The notes under the pieces: model-generated
What the model saw: only the letters and a program-made list of their open reading frames with translations
Databases searched by the model: none
What the model was told of the DNA's origin: nothing
Source of the DNA: Stutzerimonas stutzeri
GTDB lineage: Bacteria > Pseudomonadota > Gammaproteobacteria > Pseudomonadales > Pseudomonadaceae
Assembly: GCA_002345575.1 (NCBI GenBank)
Contig: DDVX01000006.1
Location: 263,896 to 327,895 of the forward strand
DNA length: 64,000 nt
Direction of reading: 5' to 3'
Shown here: positions 9,258-17,943 of the stretch, in pieces
Layout: each line of letters starts with the position of its first letter
Numbering within the stretch: the first letter of the stretch is position 1
Made by a program: the position numbers and the translations under genes

Positions 9258-9638
9258 ATGACCCGTACCGTGATCAACTCCGATAAAGCCCCTGCCGCTA
9301 TCGGCCCTTACTCCCAGGCCATCAAGGCCGGCAATACGGTTTACATGTCCGGGCAGATTCCGCTGGACCCCAAGAGCATGGAGCTGGTTGAAGGCTTCGA
9401 AGCGCAGACCGTACAGGTCTTCGAGAACCTCAAGGCCGTCGCCGAAGCTGCAGGCGGTTCGCTCGCCGATATCGTCAAGCTGAATATCTTCCTCACCGAT
9501 CTGGGCAACTTCGCCGCCGTCAATGAGGTTATGACCCGCTACTTCCAAGAGCCCTTCCCAGCCCGTGCTGCCATCGGCATCACCGCTCTGCCTCGCGGCG
9601 CACAGGTGGAAATGGACGCGGTAATGGTGGTCGACTGA
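9258..9638 (+). CDS. ridA: RidA family enamine/imine deaminase
   Basis: 126 residues. RidA hydrolyses reactive 2-aminoacrylate and related enamines released by PLP enzymes, protecting those enzymes. The family signatures IGPYSQAIKAGNTVYMSGQIPLD (around residues 15-37) and the substrate arginine in the EPFPARAAIGI segment (around residue 105) are present. It is 98 bp downstream of spoT, the conserved Pseudomonas position. It converges on the OmpA-like gene with only 11 bp between stop codons. Confidence 0.95.
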   Translation: MTRTVINSDKAPAAIGPYSQAIKAGNTVYMSGQIPLDPKSMELVEGFEAQTVQVFENLKAVAEAAGGSLADIVKLNIFLTDLGNFAAVNEVMTRYFQEPFPARAAIGITALPRGAQVEMDAVMVVD

Positions 9639-9649
9639 GCCGCCACGCC

Positions 9650-10225
9650 TCAACGTATCTCTATCTCCACCCGGCGATTACGCACCTCCGGCGTAGCGTC
9701 CGGCGTCATGACCAGCAGGTCCAGCTCGCCCAGTGAGCGGACCTGCACCCTTGCCTTCAATCCATACGTCTGGAGCCGCTCAACGACTGTCTGAGCACGC
9801 TGCAGACCTATCCTGAGATTGGCCTCTCTGGGGCCAAGGGTATCGGTATGGCCAGTAACGACCACCAGCGGATGCTCGCGCTGGCGCATCGCATGTAGCA
9901 CCTGGCCTAACACATCATCAGCGAAGACACCCAACTGCCCATCAGGGCCCAGGCGCACCACAAAGCGTTCCGCCGGCACCGGCTGAACCGCCAGCGCCCC
10001 AGCGAAGTCATGCCGCAGCTGCCAGTTACCCGGCGCGAAGGACGAAGCGCCAGCCGACAGCGGCATCGCCAAGCCGGCTTGCTGTAACGTTCGGCTGTGC
10101 TGGCCGCCCAGTATCGTTACCCCGCCCTGGCCTCCGGCCGGATGCTCCAGCAGCGCCACATAGGATCGCTGGACGCAGCCCGACAGCGTCATGGCCAACA
10201 GCACGAACGCGACTGCCCGCCTCAC
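9650..10225 (-). CDS. OmpA-domain outer-membrane lipoprotein
   Basis: 191 residues. A lipoprotein signal peptide ends LSGC with the lipidated cysteine at residue 17. The C-terminal half is an OmpA peptidoglycan-binding domain: TGHTDTLGPREANLRIGLQRA (about residues 123-143) and NRRVEIEI at the end, including the meso-diaminopimelate-contacting Asp and Arg. It should anchor the outer membrane to peptidoglycan. Its start overlaps the stop of the upstream FecR-domain gene by 4 bp (ATGA), so the two are translated as a pair. Confidence 0.9.
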   Translation of the reverse strand: MRRAVAFVLLAMTLSGCVQRSYVALLEHPAGGQGGVTILGGQHSRTLQQAGLAMPLSAGASSFAPGNWQLRHDFAGALAVQPVPAERFVVRLGPDGQLGVFADDVLGQVLHAMRQREHPLVVVTGHTDTLGPREANLRIGLQRAQTVVERLQTYGLKARVQVRSLGELDLLVMTPDATPEVRNRRVEIEIR

Positions 10226-10680
10226 CGGACCACCTTCAGCAATGCGTGGCCGGCGTGAAGTTGTACGCGCCCGTCAGGCGTCTCCAGGCTGATCGCATCG
10301 GGATCGAGCCGGGCGATGGCGCCGCTCATGACGCTCAGCGTGCCCCGCTGAAAATGCGCCTCCAGGGCGAAGGTTGTACTGGCAGGCATGAAGCGATAGC
10401 GCGTCAATTGCAGCTCGCTGTCCGGCCCGAAGGACATGGCCGTACCGTCCTCGAAGATCACTGCCAGGCCGCCCTTGGCGCCAGTGTGCAGCGTCATGCC
10501 CTCGATCACCGCCTGCCCGGGCAGCGCCACACTGGTGAAACCCCGGCTGGTTACGAAAGCCTCGCCGGTGACGCGGGCTACATGGCCCGCTGGTTCCGGC
10601 AATGGCTCTGCCATGAGCGCTACTGGCCACAGACAGAGCCCTGCGAGCGTCAAATGAAACAGGTCACGCAAACAGGCCAT
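10222..10680 (-). CDS. FecR-domain periplasmic protein
   Basis: 152 residues from the ATG at 10680 (MACLRDLFHLTLAGL), chosen over the ATG at 10719 because GGGAG lies just upstream. A signal peptide of about 22 residues is followed by a FecR-type beta domain with VARVTGEAFVTSRG and FEDGTAMSFGPDSELQLTRY. FecR domains occur in sigma regulators and in stand-alone periplasmic proteins; there is no transmembrane sigma-sensor part and no ECF sigma gene nearby, so it is probably not an anti-sigma factor. Coupled by ATGA overlap to the OmpA-like lipoprotein. Confidence 0.85.
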   Translation of the reverse strand: MACLRDLFHLTLAGLCLWPVALMAEPLPEPAGHVARVTGEAFVTSRGFTSVALPGQAVIEGMTLHTGAKGGLAVIFEDGTAMSFGPDSELQLTRYRFMPASTTFALEAHFQRGTLSVMSGAIARLDPDAISLETPDGRVQLHAGHALLKVVR

Positions 10681-10975
10681 CCGGCACTCCCAAAATGACT
10701 CTTCTGACCGCCTCTCCAAAAGCGTACTCGATGTGACGTTCGTCTAAAAAAAGCCGCCATTCGTCGTATCGCGACTTACTACCAGCGCCTTGCCGTATCC
10801 TCGTCCACGGTCGGTTCCCTGCTATCCGACCAGCGGTCGGCTGCAGAATTCACTCGCATGAGCCGCGCCGCCAGCGCCTGCCTTGGTGCCTTGCCGGCTA
10901 CACGCCCGGAAACTGTGGTCCGCCCGTGGGCGGTTGTTTTATGACACCTCGGGCCTCGCCCCGCCTGGATGTGAA

Positions 10976-12937
10976 ATGAAAAAACCCCGCTTTATGCATG
11001 GCCGTCGCGGCCTTTCCCTGTTTGTTGCGCTCGCGCTCATAGTCGTCGCGCTGGGTTACTGGCAGCTGCGGCCTGCCACGTCCGCCCCGGTGCCTTCAGA
11101 TGCCGGCGCCGCCATGCTGCAGGAACTGCAAGGCTCCAAGGCGCCCTGGCGGGAAAATCGGCAAGATCTCTCAACCCTGCTGAGCGACCTGCGCGGCCAG
11201 GCCATTGCCAGCGCAGCCCTGAGCAAGGATGCCATCTACATCAGCCGACCGGACGGCACACGCTACTGGGTGCCCGACCAGTCCGGCCATGTGGCGCAGC
11301 TGCTGCTGGAGCAATACGCAGCGGCCGCCGAGCCGTTCCCACTGACGCTGTTCGAAACCGATGGCGAGGCACCCTGGTACCGGGCCGTGCTGCCCTATTC
11401 GCCTTTCATCCTGGCGCTGCTGGCCGTGCTGGCGTATCTCGTCCTCAAAAGCCAGTCGTTCTCCGTGCAGCGCAAGGGCAGCGGCATAGGTTTTGATGAC
11501 GTCATCGGCGCACATGAAGCCAAGCAGGCACTGACCGACATCACCGCGTACCTGCGTGACCCCGGCGCCTACGCAGCTCTGGGTGCCCGCCCGCCAAAGG
11601 GCGTGCTGCTGACTGGCGAGCCCGGGACCGGCAAGACCCAGCTGGCCAAGGCCCTGGCGAGCGAATCCCGCGCCAGTTTCATCCAGGTAACCGGCAGCGA
11701 TTTCTCCTCAATGTACTTCGGTGTCGGCATCCAGAAGGTTAAGGCGCTGTTTCGCACCGCCCGCAAGCAAGCACCGTGCATCATTTTCATCGACGAGATC
11801 GACGGTATCGGCAAGCGCGCCGAGCAGCAGCGTTCCAGCGATGCCGAGAGCAACCGCATCATCAACCAGTTTTTGGCCGAGATAGATGGCTTCGACGCGG
11901 CCAGCGGCGTGCTGGTGCTGGGGGCCACCAACTTCCCCAATTCACTCGACCCGGCGCTGGTACGCGAAGGCCGCTTCGACCGCTCCATTGCCGTTGGACT
12001 CCCCGGCCTCGACGACCGTGATGCGCTGTTCCGCCTCTACGCCGGCAAGGTGCGCGCGACTGATGCGCTGAACTTTGCCCAATTGGCGCGTAATACCGTC
12101 GGCCTGACGCCTGCCGCCATCGCCCATATCGTCAACCACGCAGCGTTGCTGGCGGCACGTGCAGGCGAGCAGCAGGTGGACATGGCTCACTTTGTCGACG
12201 CCATCGAAACCTGCCGCATCGGCGAGCAGCCCAGCGGGGTCACACCGCTGTCGGCAAGCGACCGTAAGCGCATTGCCGTGCATGAGGCCGGACATGCGCT
12301 GGTCGCCGCGGCCCTCAAGGTCGGCCGAGTGGAAAAGGTCACCATCCTGCCCCGCGGCCAGGCGCTTGGTGTCACCCTGGTTACGCCGGTGGAAGACAAG
12401 CGCCTGCATATGGCGTCCGAACTGCGCAATCGCATTCAGATGCTATTGGCGGGTCGTGGCGCCGAGCTGCTGTATTTCCACGAGTCGTCCTCAGGGGCCG
12501 GCCAGGATCTGCAGGAAGCCTCGAAGATCGCCCTGTCGATGGTCGGCGCGCTGGGCATGGGGCCGAACGGCTCGCTGCTGAGCCTGCAGGCCGTGCGTGA
12601 CGCTCATATCGAGTTCGATTCAGGCGAGTCGATTCGCGCCGCCGACGAGCTGCTCAAGCAGCTGGATCGAGAATGCCAGGCGCTGCTGCAACGCATGAAG
12701 CCAGCACTGGATGAGATCACCGCGCGCCTGCTGGCCGAGGAAACCGTGCCAGGTGAACAAATTCTGGAGGCCATCGAACGGCTTCGCGAGCATCACCACG
12801 AAGCTCGCGTCAGCTCAATCATCGGGCATGCCATGAGCAGCATCGACCGGGTTGCTGCCAGCGCCCTAGAGCACGTCGAGCAGCTCGAATTGACGCCGGT
12901 TGAGCATGAAAAGGATGATGGGCCGGGGATGGTTTGA
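10976..12937 (+). CDS. FtsH-like membrane AAA+ zinc metalloprotease (second-copy type)
   Basis: 653 residues from the ATG at 10976 (MKKPRFMHGRRGL). Two transmembrane segments (about residues 11-30 and 141-160) flank a periplasmic domain. They are followed by an AAA+ module with Walker A GEPGTGKT (from residue 214), Walker B IIFIDEIDGIG and arginine-finger region LVREGRFDRSI. The zinc-protease motif HEAGH begins at residue 436 and the third-ligand region is GAGQDLQEASKIALSMV. The sequence departs from housekeeping FtsH (GEPGTGKT instead of GPPGTGKT, divergent C-terminus). The essential ftsH is expected elsewhere in the genome, so this is a likely paralogue for stress-related membrane proteolysis. 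It is divergent from the FecR/OmpA pair across 295 bp. Confidence 0.88.
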   Translation: MKKPRFMHGRRGLSLFVALALIVVALGYWQLRPATSAPVPSDAGAAMLQELQGSKAPWRENRQDLSTLLSDLRGQAIASAALSKDAIYISRPDGTRYWVPDQSGHVAQLLLEQYAAAAEPFPLTLFETDGEAPWYRAVLPYSPFILALLAVLAYLVLKSQSFSVQRKGSGIGFDDVIGAHEAKQALTDITAYLRDPGAYAALGARPPKGVLLTGEPGTGKTQLAKALASESRASFIQVTGSDFSSMYFGVGIQKVKALFRTARKQAPCIIFIDEIDGIGKRAEQQRSSDAESNRIINQFLAEIDGFDAASGVLVLGATNFPNSLDPALVREGRFDRSIAVGLPGLDDRDALFRLYAGKVRATDALNFAQLARNTVGLTPAAIAHIVNHAALLAARAGEQQVDMAHFVDAIETCRIGEQPSGVTPLSASDRKRIAVHEAGHALVAAALKVGRVEKVTILPRGQALGVTLVTPVEDKRLHMASELRNRIQMLLAGRGAELLYFHESSSGAGQDLQEASKIALSMVGALGMGPNGSLLSLQAVRDAHIEFDSGESIRAADELLKQLDRECQALLQRMKPALDEITARLLAEETVPGEQILEAIERLREHHHEARVSSIIGHAMSSIDRVAASALEHVEQLELTPVEHEKDDGPGMV

Positions 12938-13058
12938 TCAGACCGCGCGCCAGGAACCAGATTGCCATTACTGCTTATCCGTAGGGTGGATAAACTCGCG
13001 AAGCGATTTTCCACGCGTAGCGCGCCAGTATAGAGCTTGCCCGAGTCTTACGTCGTTC

Positions 13059-13084
13059 GCGTGGATGGCTTCGGCCATCCACGC
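13059..13084. repeat. Intergenic hairpin with UUCG loop, part of a REP-like repeat
   Basis: GCGTGGATGGC (13059-13069) and GCCATCCACGC (13074-13084) form a perfect 11-bp stem closed by TTCG, an unusually stable tetraloop. Just upstream (12980-13017) lies GTAGGGTGGATAAACTCGCG with a matching TTTTCCACGCG, a type of intergenic repeat common in Pseudomonas. It separates the convergent FtsH-like and TPM genes and probably also serves as a transcription end. Confidence 0.6.
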
Positions 13085-13093
13085 TGTCCGCAC

Positions 13094-13708
13094 TCAGATC
13101 ATCACCAGCCGATTCGGCAACTGGTTACGTACCTGAGTTGCCGGAACATGCTGCTTGAGCAGCGAACCACATGCCTCGATGCAGCCGAGGAAGCCCTCCA
13201 GTACCTGGCCGTCATGCACCTGCTCGGTGAAATTGGCAACGATGGCTTCCCAGGCGCTGTTATCGATGCGGCTGGAAATACCCCGGTCCACCAGTATCTC
13301 GACGTAGCGCTCAGCCTCGGAAACGAAGATCAGGATGCCAGTGCCGCCCTCGGTGTGATGCAGGTTCAGCTCGATGAACTGCCGCCTGGCCAGGTTGCAG
13401 GCGCGCCAATGGCGGACCGTACGCGGAATCAGCCGCGTCGTCAGGCTGGGTATGCGAAACAGCAACGCCAGCACGATAAAGGTCGCCCACTGCACCAGCA
13501 GCAATTGCCAGGCGCTCAGCGCAGCCGTGAAAAACAGCGCCGCGCCCGGCACCACCAGCGCGATCAGGCCGGCCCATAGCAGCGGGATGTAGTGATAGTC
13601 ATCGGCCTGTTCGGCCAGCACAGTCACCAGCTCCGCATCGGTGTCGCGCTCGATGCGGTCGATGGCCTCAGCCACCTGCTGTTGCTCGCTTTGGGTTAGT
13701 AGAGTCAT
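13094..13708 (-). CDS. TPM-domain membrane protein (third gene of the LemA operon)
   Basis: 204 residues from the ATG at 13708 (MTLLTQSEQQQVAEAIDRIE); an ATG at 13732 is an alternative that would overlap the upstream gene. An N-terminal TPM-like segment (DTDAELVTVLAEQADDYHYIPLL) precedes two hydrophobic helices (about residues 40-85). The C-terminal half continues the TPM fold (HHTEGGTGILIFVSEAERYVEILVDRGI). TPM domains are implicated in photosystem II repair in plants and are of uncertain function in bacteria. It forms an operon with lemA and the glycine-rich TPM gene. Confidence 0.82.
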   Translation of the reverse strand: MTLLTQSEQQQVAEAIDRIERDTDAELVTVLAEQADDYHYIPLLWAGLIALVVPGAALFFTAALSAWQLLLVQWATFIVLALLFRIPSLTTRLIPRTVRHWRACNLARRQFIELNLHHTEGGTGILIFVSEAERYVEILVDRGISSRIDNSAWEAIVANFTEQVHDGQVLEGFLGCIEACGSLLKQHVPATQVRNQLPNRLVMI

Positions 13709-13725
13709 TGATAGTCCATTAGTAA

Positions 13726-14481
13726 TTACCATCCGCCAGAAGCGCCACCGCCACCGAAACCACCACCGCCGCCGCCAAAACCGCCCCCTCCGAAACCACC
13801 GCCGCCAAAGCCGCCGCCGCGGCTCATGCCGCCTAGCAGTGCACCGAGCAGCAGCGCGCGGCGTCCGCCACCACGCCCACCGCGACCGCCGCCGATGACG
13901 AAGATCGCCACCAGCATCAGGAAGAACGCCAGTACTCCGAAGCCACCCGGTTCCTGGGCGCCCATAGGCATCGCCGGACGCATAGCCGCGCTCTTCAGCG
14001 GATCGCCACCAAGCACCTGGACCATCGCCTCAGCGCCTTCGATGATGCCGCGGGAGAAGTCACCCTGTTGGAACGCTGGCACGATGATGCCGTTGATGAT
14101 CAACGATGACTGCGCATCGGTCAGGCGCCCTTCGAGCCCATAGCCGACCTCGATGCGCACCCGGCGATCATCGCGAGCGACAATCAGCAAAGCACCGTTG
14201 TCCTCGCCCTCCTGACCGATACCCCAGGCACGACCCAGCTGCACACCAAACTCTTCGATGCCGCCGCCTTGCAGGTCTGGCACGGTGACCACCACCACCT
14301 GTTCACTGGTGGCTTGCTCATGTGCCGCAAGCATGCTAGTCAGCCGCGCCTCGGCCTGGGTGTCGAGCAGTTCAGCGTTATCCAACACCCGCCCAGTCAA
14401 AGCCGGCAGCTCCGCTTCCTGAGCGAAGACGGTGCTAGCGCAGGCCAGCAGTAGCGGGAACAGCAGCAGCCTGACGATCAT
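13726..14481 (-). CDS. TPM-domain (YgcG-type) membrane protein with glycine-rich tail
   Basis: 251 residues. A signal peptide (residues 1-20) precedes a TPM domain (about 25-150; LTGRVLDNAELLDTQAEARL, VVVVTVPDLQGG, IEVGYGLEGRLTDAQ). A transmembrane segment (about 180-197) and a C-terminal tail of GGGFGGGG repeats ending GGASGGW complete the architecture usual for YgcG-like proteins. The start overlaps the lemA stop by 4 bp (ATGA). It acts at the inner membrane facing the periplasm; the biochemical role is not established. Confidence 0.9.
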   Translation of the reverse strand: MIVRLLLFPLLLACASTVFAQEAELPALTGRVLDNAELLDTQAEARLTSMLAAHEQATSEQVVVVTVPDLQGGGIEEFGVQLGRAWGIGQEGEDNGALLIVARDDRRVRIEVGYGLEGRLTDAQSSLIINGIIVPAFQQGDFSRGIIEGAEAMVQVLGGDPLKSAAMRPAMPMGAQEPGGFGVLAFFLMLVAIFVIGGGRGGRGGGRRALLLGALLGGMSRGGGFGGGGFGGGGFGGGGGGFGGGGASGGW

Positions 14482-15086
14482 TGAAACTGCACTTGCGGCG
14501 CCTGATCAGCGTTCTCGGCAGTCGCTTCAAAATTCTCACGAAGCGGCATGTCGCTGTACATCAGGGTGTGCCAGATACGGCCGGGGAACGTACGGATTTC
14601 CGTGTTGTAGCGTTCCACAGCGGCGATGAAGTCGCGCCGGGCTACAGCGATGCGGTTTTCGGTGCCTTCAAGCTGCGACTGCAGGGCCAGGAAATTCTGA
14701 TTGGACTTGAGCTCCGGGTAGCGCTCGGAAACCATCATCAGCCGGCTCAAGGCGCCGGTCAGCTGGTTCTGCGCCTCCTGGAAGCGCTGCAACTGTTCGG
14801 GGTTGTCCAATGTGCTGGCGTCCACCTGGATGGAGGTCGCCTTCGCCCGCGCCTCGATCACAGCGGTCAGAGTCTCCTGCTCCTGGCGAGCGAAGCCCTT
14901 GACCGTCTCGACCAGATTCGGAATCAGATCGGCGCGGCGCTGATACTGGTTTTCCACTTGCGACCAAGCGGATTTGACCTGCTCGTCGTACTGCGGAATG
15001 TTGTTGATGCCGCAACCGGCCAGCAGCCAGGACATCAGAACGACAATCGCCAACTGCCAGGTGAATCGGGAATGCTGCCTTTGCAT
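14478..15086 (-). CDS. lemA: LemA family lipoprotein-like protein
   Basis: 202 residues with an N-terminal hydrophobic segment ending LLAGC (possible lipidation at Cys25). The LemA core follows: YDEQVKSAWSQVENQYQRRADLIPNLVETVKGFA (about residues 33-66), a long four-helix region. LemA proteins consistently precede TPM-domain genes, as here, where it is first of three (lemA-TPM-TPM). Envelope-associated, function not settled. Not to be confused with the older name lemA for gacS. Confidence 0.92.
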   Translation of the reverse strand: MQRQHSRFTWQLAIVVLMSWLLAGCGINNIPQYDEQVKSAWSQVENQYQRRADLIPNLVETVKGFARQEQETLTAVIEARAKATSIQVDASTLDNPEQLQRFQEAQNQLTGALSRLMMVSERYPELKSNQNFLALQSQLEGTENRIAVARRDFIAAVERYNTEIRTFPGRIWHTLMYSDMPLRENFEATAENADQAPQVQFQ

Positions 15087-15173
15087 GGTGCGCTCATCCG
15101 CTAGAAGGGGGTTACCTCCATAGGAATGGCGAAGCCGCCTTAGAGTTCAGCGCAGTTTCCCGGATTGCCGTGC

Positions 15174-16397
15174 TCAGATCACCCCGGACTGGCGCAGGGC
15201 GGCGATCTGCTGGGCGTCCAGACCCAGCAGACGCTGCAGCAATGCCTCGCTGTGCTCTCCCAGAAGGGGCGGTGCATGGCGATAGCTGACCGGTGAGGCA
15301 GAGAGGCGCAGCGGGCTGGCAACCAACGGCACGCTGCCCGCCTGAGGATGCGGCATCTCAAACCCGAGCCCACGATGGCAAACCTGCGGATCATCGAATA
15401 CCTGCGCCACATCGTTGATCGGGCCGCAAGGCACGCCGGCTCGCTCCAGCGCGAACACCCACTCGGCGGTGGTGCGAAATACCGTGACTTGGCGAATCAG
15501 CGGAATCAGCTCAGCGCGGTGAGCCACCCGTGCCTTGTTGCTGGAAAAACGCGGGTCGTCGACCCATTCTGGTCGGCCCGCCACTTCGCAGAACTTTCGA
15601 AACTGTCCGTCATTGCCGATCGTCAGGATGAAATCGCCATCAGCAGTGGGGAAGTCCTGGTAGGGGACGATGTTCGGATGCGCGTTGCCCATGCGTTTTG
15701 GCGCAACGCCGGTGGTGAGGTAGTTCAGCGCCTGGTTGCCGAGGCAGGCGACCTGCACGTCCAGCAGTGCCGTATCGATGTGCTGGCCCTCGCCCGTGCG
15801 TTCGCGGTGAGCCAGCGCAGCCAACACGCCGACAGATGCGTAGAGCCCGGTGAGGATGTCGGTCAGAGCCACGCCTACCTTCACCGGGCCGGCGCCCTCC
15901 TCGTCGTCGCTGCGCCCAGTAAGGCTCATCAGCCCACCGAGACCCTGGATCATGAAGTCGTAGCCGGCGCGCTTGGCGTAAGGGCCGTCCTGGCCGAAAC
16001 CGGTGATTGAGCAATAGATCAGTCGCGGGTTGATCGCCTTCAGGCTCGCGTAATCCAGCCCATAGGCCGCCAGCCCGCCGACCTTGAAGTTCTCCAGCAG
16101 AACATCGCTCTGCGCCACCAGCTCGCAAATGATGCGCTGGCCCTCGGGCCGGGTGAAGTCCACCGTCAGCGACTGTTTGTTGCGGTTGGCGCTGAGGTAA
16201 TAGGCTGCTTCGGCAGTACTTTCGCCTTGGTCATCCTTGAGGAATGGCGGGCCCCAGTGACGGGTATCGTCGCCACTGCCGGGACGCTCTACCTTGATGA
16301 CCTCGGCACCCAGATCACCAAGGATCTGTCCGCACCAGGGCCCAGCGAGTACGCGGGACAGATCAAGGACACGGATATGAGAAAGGGCGCCGGACAT
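15174..16397 (-). CDS. gcdG: CaiB/BaiF CoA-transferase, probably succinyl-CoA:glutarate CoA-transferase
   Basis: 407 residues, class III CoA-transferase. Seen: N-terminal IRVLDLSRVLAGPWCGQILGDLGAEVIKVE, and the catalytic aspartate in HIDTALLDVQ (about residue 185). It follows gcdH by 60 bp on the same strand, the gcdH-gcdG pairing known in P. putida and P. aeruginosa. It should activate glutarate to glutaryl-CoA for GcdH. The substrate assignment rests on this pairing. The LysR-type regulator often next to gcdH is absent here. Confidence 0.88.
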   Translation of the reverse strand: MSGALSHIRVLDLSRVLAGPWCGQILGDLGAEVIKVERPGSGDDTRHWGPPFLKDDQGESTAEAAYYLSANRNKQSLTVDFTRPEGQRIICELVAQSDVLLENFKVGGLAAYGLDYASLKAINPRLIYCSITGFGQDGPYAKRAGYDFMIQGLGGLMSLTGRSDDEEGAGPVKVGVALTDILTGLYASVGVLAALAHRERTGEGQHIDTALLDVQVACLGNQALNYLTTGVAPKRMGNAHPNIVPYQDFPTADGDFILTIGNDGQFRKFCEVAGRPEWVDDPRFSSNKARVAHRAELIPLIRQVTVFRTTAEWVFALERAGVPCGPINDVAQVFDDPQVCHRGLGFEMPHPQAGSVPLVASPLRLSASPVSYRHAPPLLGEHSEALLQRLLGLDAQQIAALRQSGVI

Positions 16398-16457
16398 GAA
16401 CTAAGCCTCGATATGAACGCGCCGGGAAAAAGCCCGGCGCAGGGCGCTGTAGGTGGA

Positions 16458-17639
16458 TCAAAAGAACGCCTGAATCCCGGTCTGCGCACGCCCGAGGATC
16501 AGCGCGTGCACGTCATGGGTGCCCTCGTAGGTGTTCACCACCTCTAGGTTGACCAGGTGCCGGGCGATGCCGAATTCGTCGCTGATGCCATTGCCGCCCA
16601 GCATGTCACGCGCCGTGCGGGCGATGTCCAGGGCCTTGCCGCAACTGTTGCGCTTCATGATGGAGGTGATCTCTACTGCCGCCGTGCCCTCGTCTTTCAT
16701 GCGTCCAAGACGCAGGCAGCCCTGCAGCGCCAGGGTGATTTCAGTCTGCATGTCGGCGAGCTTTTTCTGGATCAACTGGCTGGCCGCCAGCGGACGACCG
16801 AACTGCTGGCGATCCAGCACATACTGGCGCGCGGTGTGCCAGCAGAACTCGGCGGCGCCCAGCGCGCCCCAGCTGATGCCGTAGCGGGCGCTGTTCAGGC
16901 AGGTGAAGGGGCCTTTCAGGCCGCGCACATCCGGAAAGGCGTTTTCCTCGGGGCAGAACACGTTGTCCATGACGATCTCGCCGGTGATCGAGGCGCGCAG
17001 CCCGACCTTACCGTGGATCGCCGGCGCACTCAGGCCTTGCCAGCCCTTTTCCAGTACGAAGCCGCGAATGGCGCCCTCGTCATCCTTGGCCCAGACCACG
17101 AAGACATCGGCGATGGGGCTGTTGGTGATCCACATCTTGCTGCCGCTCAGGCGATAGCCGCCGTCGACTTTTTTGGCCCGCGTCACCATCGAGCCCGGAT
17201 CGGAACCATGATCCGGCTCGGTCAGGCCAAAACAGCCGATATATTCACCACTGGCGAGCTTCGGCAGGTATTTCTGCCGGGTCTCCTCGTTGCCGAACTC
17301 GAAGATCGGCACCATTACCAGAGACGACTGCACGCTCATCATCGAGCGGTAACCGGAGTCGATACGCTCCACCTCGCGGGCAATCAGGCCGTAGCAGACG
17401 TAATTGAGGCCGCTGCCACCGTAGGCTTCCGGGAGGGTCGCGCCGAGCAGGCCGGTTTCACCCATTTCTCGGAAGATCAGCGGGTCGGTGCGTTCATGAC
17501 GAAAGGCCTCCAATACCCGCGGCGCCAGCTTGTCAGCCGCGAACTGAGCGGCACTGTCTCGCACCATGCGCTCTTCGTCGGTGAGTTGCTGGTCGAGCAG
17601 CAGCGGGTCGATCCAGTTGAAACTTGCCTTGCCGGACAT
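16458..17639 (-). CDS. gcdH: Glutaryl-CoA dehydrogenase
   Basis: 393 residues from the ATG at 17639 (MSGKASFNWIDPLLLDQQLT), supported by AGAGGA upstream. The frame stays open to 17879, but that extension runs into the upstream repeat element and is not credible. It is an FAD acyl-CoA dehydrogenase that oxidises and decarboxylates glutaryl-CoA to crotonyl-CoA in lysine/5-aminovalerate breakdown. The catalytic Glu lies in VNTYEGTHDVHALILGRA near residue 370, and FAD-binding GCFGLTEPDHGSDPGSM is clear. First gene of the gcdH-gcdG pair. Confidence 0.95.
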   Translation of the reverse strand: MSGKASFNWIDPLLLDQQLTDEERMVRDSAAQFAADKLAPRVLEAFRHERTDPLIFREMGETGLLGATLPEAYGGSGLNYVCYGLIAREVERIDSGYRSMMSVQSSLVMVPIFEFGNEETRQKYLPKLASGEYIGCFGLTEPDHGSDPGSMVTRAKKVDGGYRLSGSKMWITNSPIADVFVVWAKDDEGAIRGFVLEKGWQGLSAPAIHGKVGLRASITGEIVMDNVFCPEENAFPDVRGLKGPFTCLNSARYGISWGALGAAEFCWHTARQYVLDRQQFGRPLAASQLIQKKLADMQTEITLALQGCLRLGRMKDEGTAAVEITSIMKRNSCGKALDIARTARDMLGGNGISDEFGIARHLVNLEVVNTYEGTHDVHALILGRAQTGIQAFF

Positions 17640-17679
17640 GGACGAATCCTCTGAGTTGTTATGCAGTGCAGGCGATTGA

Positions 17680-17943
17680 ACAGGTTGTTGAAAACGTAGG
17701 AGAGGCGGGCAAGACAAGGCGCTACGACCAGCGGGAGTAACAGCCGAAGGCTGGCCCGAAGGGCGAGTGCAGCGAGTCAAAACAGGCGAGGAACGGACCG
17801 GGCTCGCGAACGAGCCTAGTGTTCTAAATGAACTCACTTCGTTCGCGCTTCGAGCCACGCTGAAGCACGTTAGCCGCAAGCGACTTTCCGAGCCTGTTTT
17901 TTAACGCCATTGCCAAACGCAGCTAGTTTATCAACTACCTGTT
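17680..17943. mobile_element. MITE-like non-coding element between gcdH and kauB
   Basis: About 264 bp bounded by imperfect terminal inverted repeats. The left end reads ACAGGTTGTTGAAAA (17680-17694); the right end, read on the minus strand, is AACAGGTAGTTGATAAA (from 17943 leftwards). They match at 12 of 14 core positions. The inside has short self-complementary stretches and no coding capacity. The right repeat overlaps the stop codon of kauB (17942-17944) and so supplies that gene's end. The autonomous parent element is not visible here. Confidence 0.6.

Noticed and set aside
13736..13830. Tandem GC-rich repeats that might be taken for a repeat array or CRISPR
   Set aside because: They encode the glycine-rich tail (GGGFGGGG) of the YgcG-type protein; there are no spacers.
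17640..17879. N-terminal extension of gcdH
   Set aside because: The added 80 residues have no family similarity and run through the MITE-like element; a good ribosome binding site precedes 17639.
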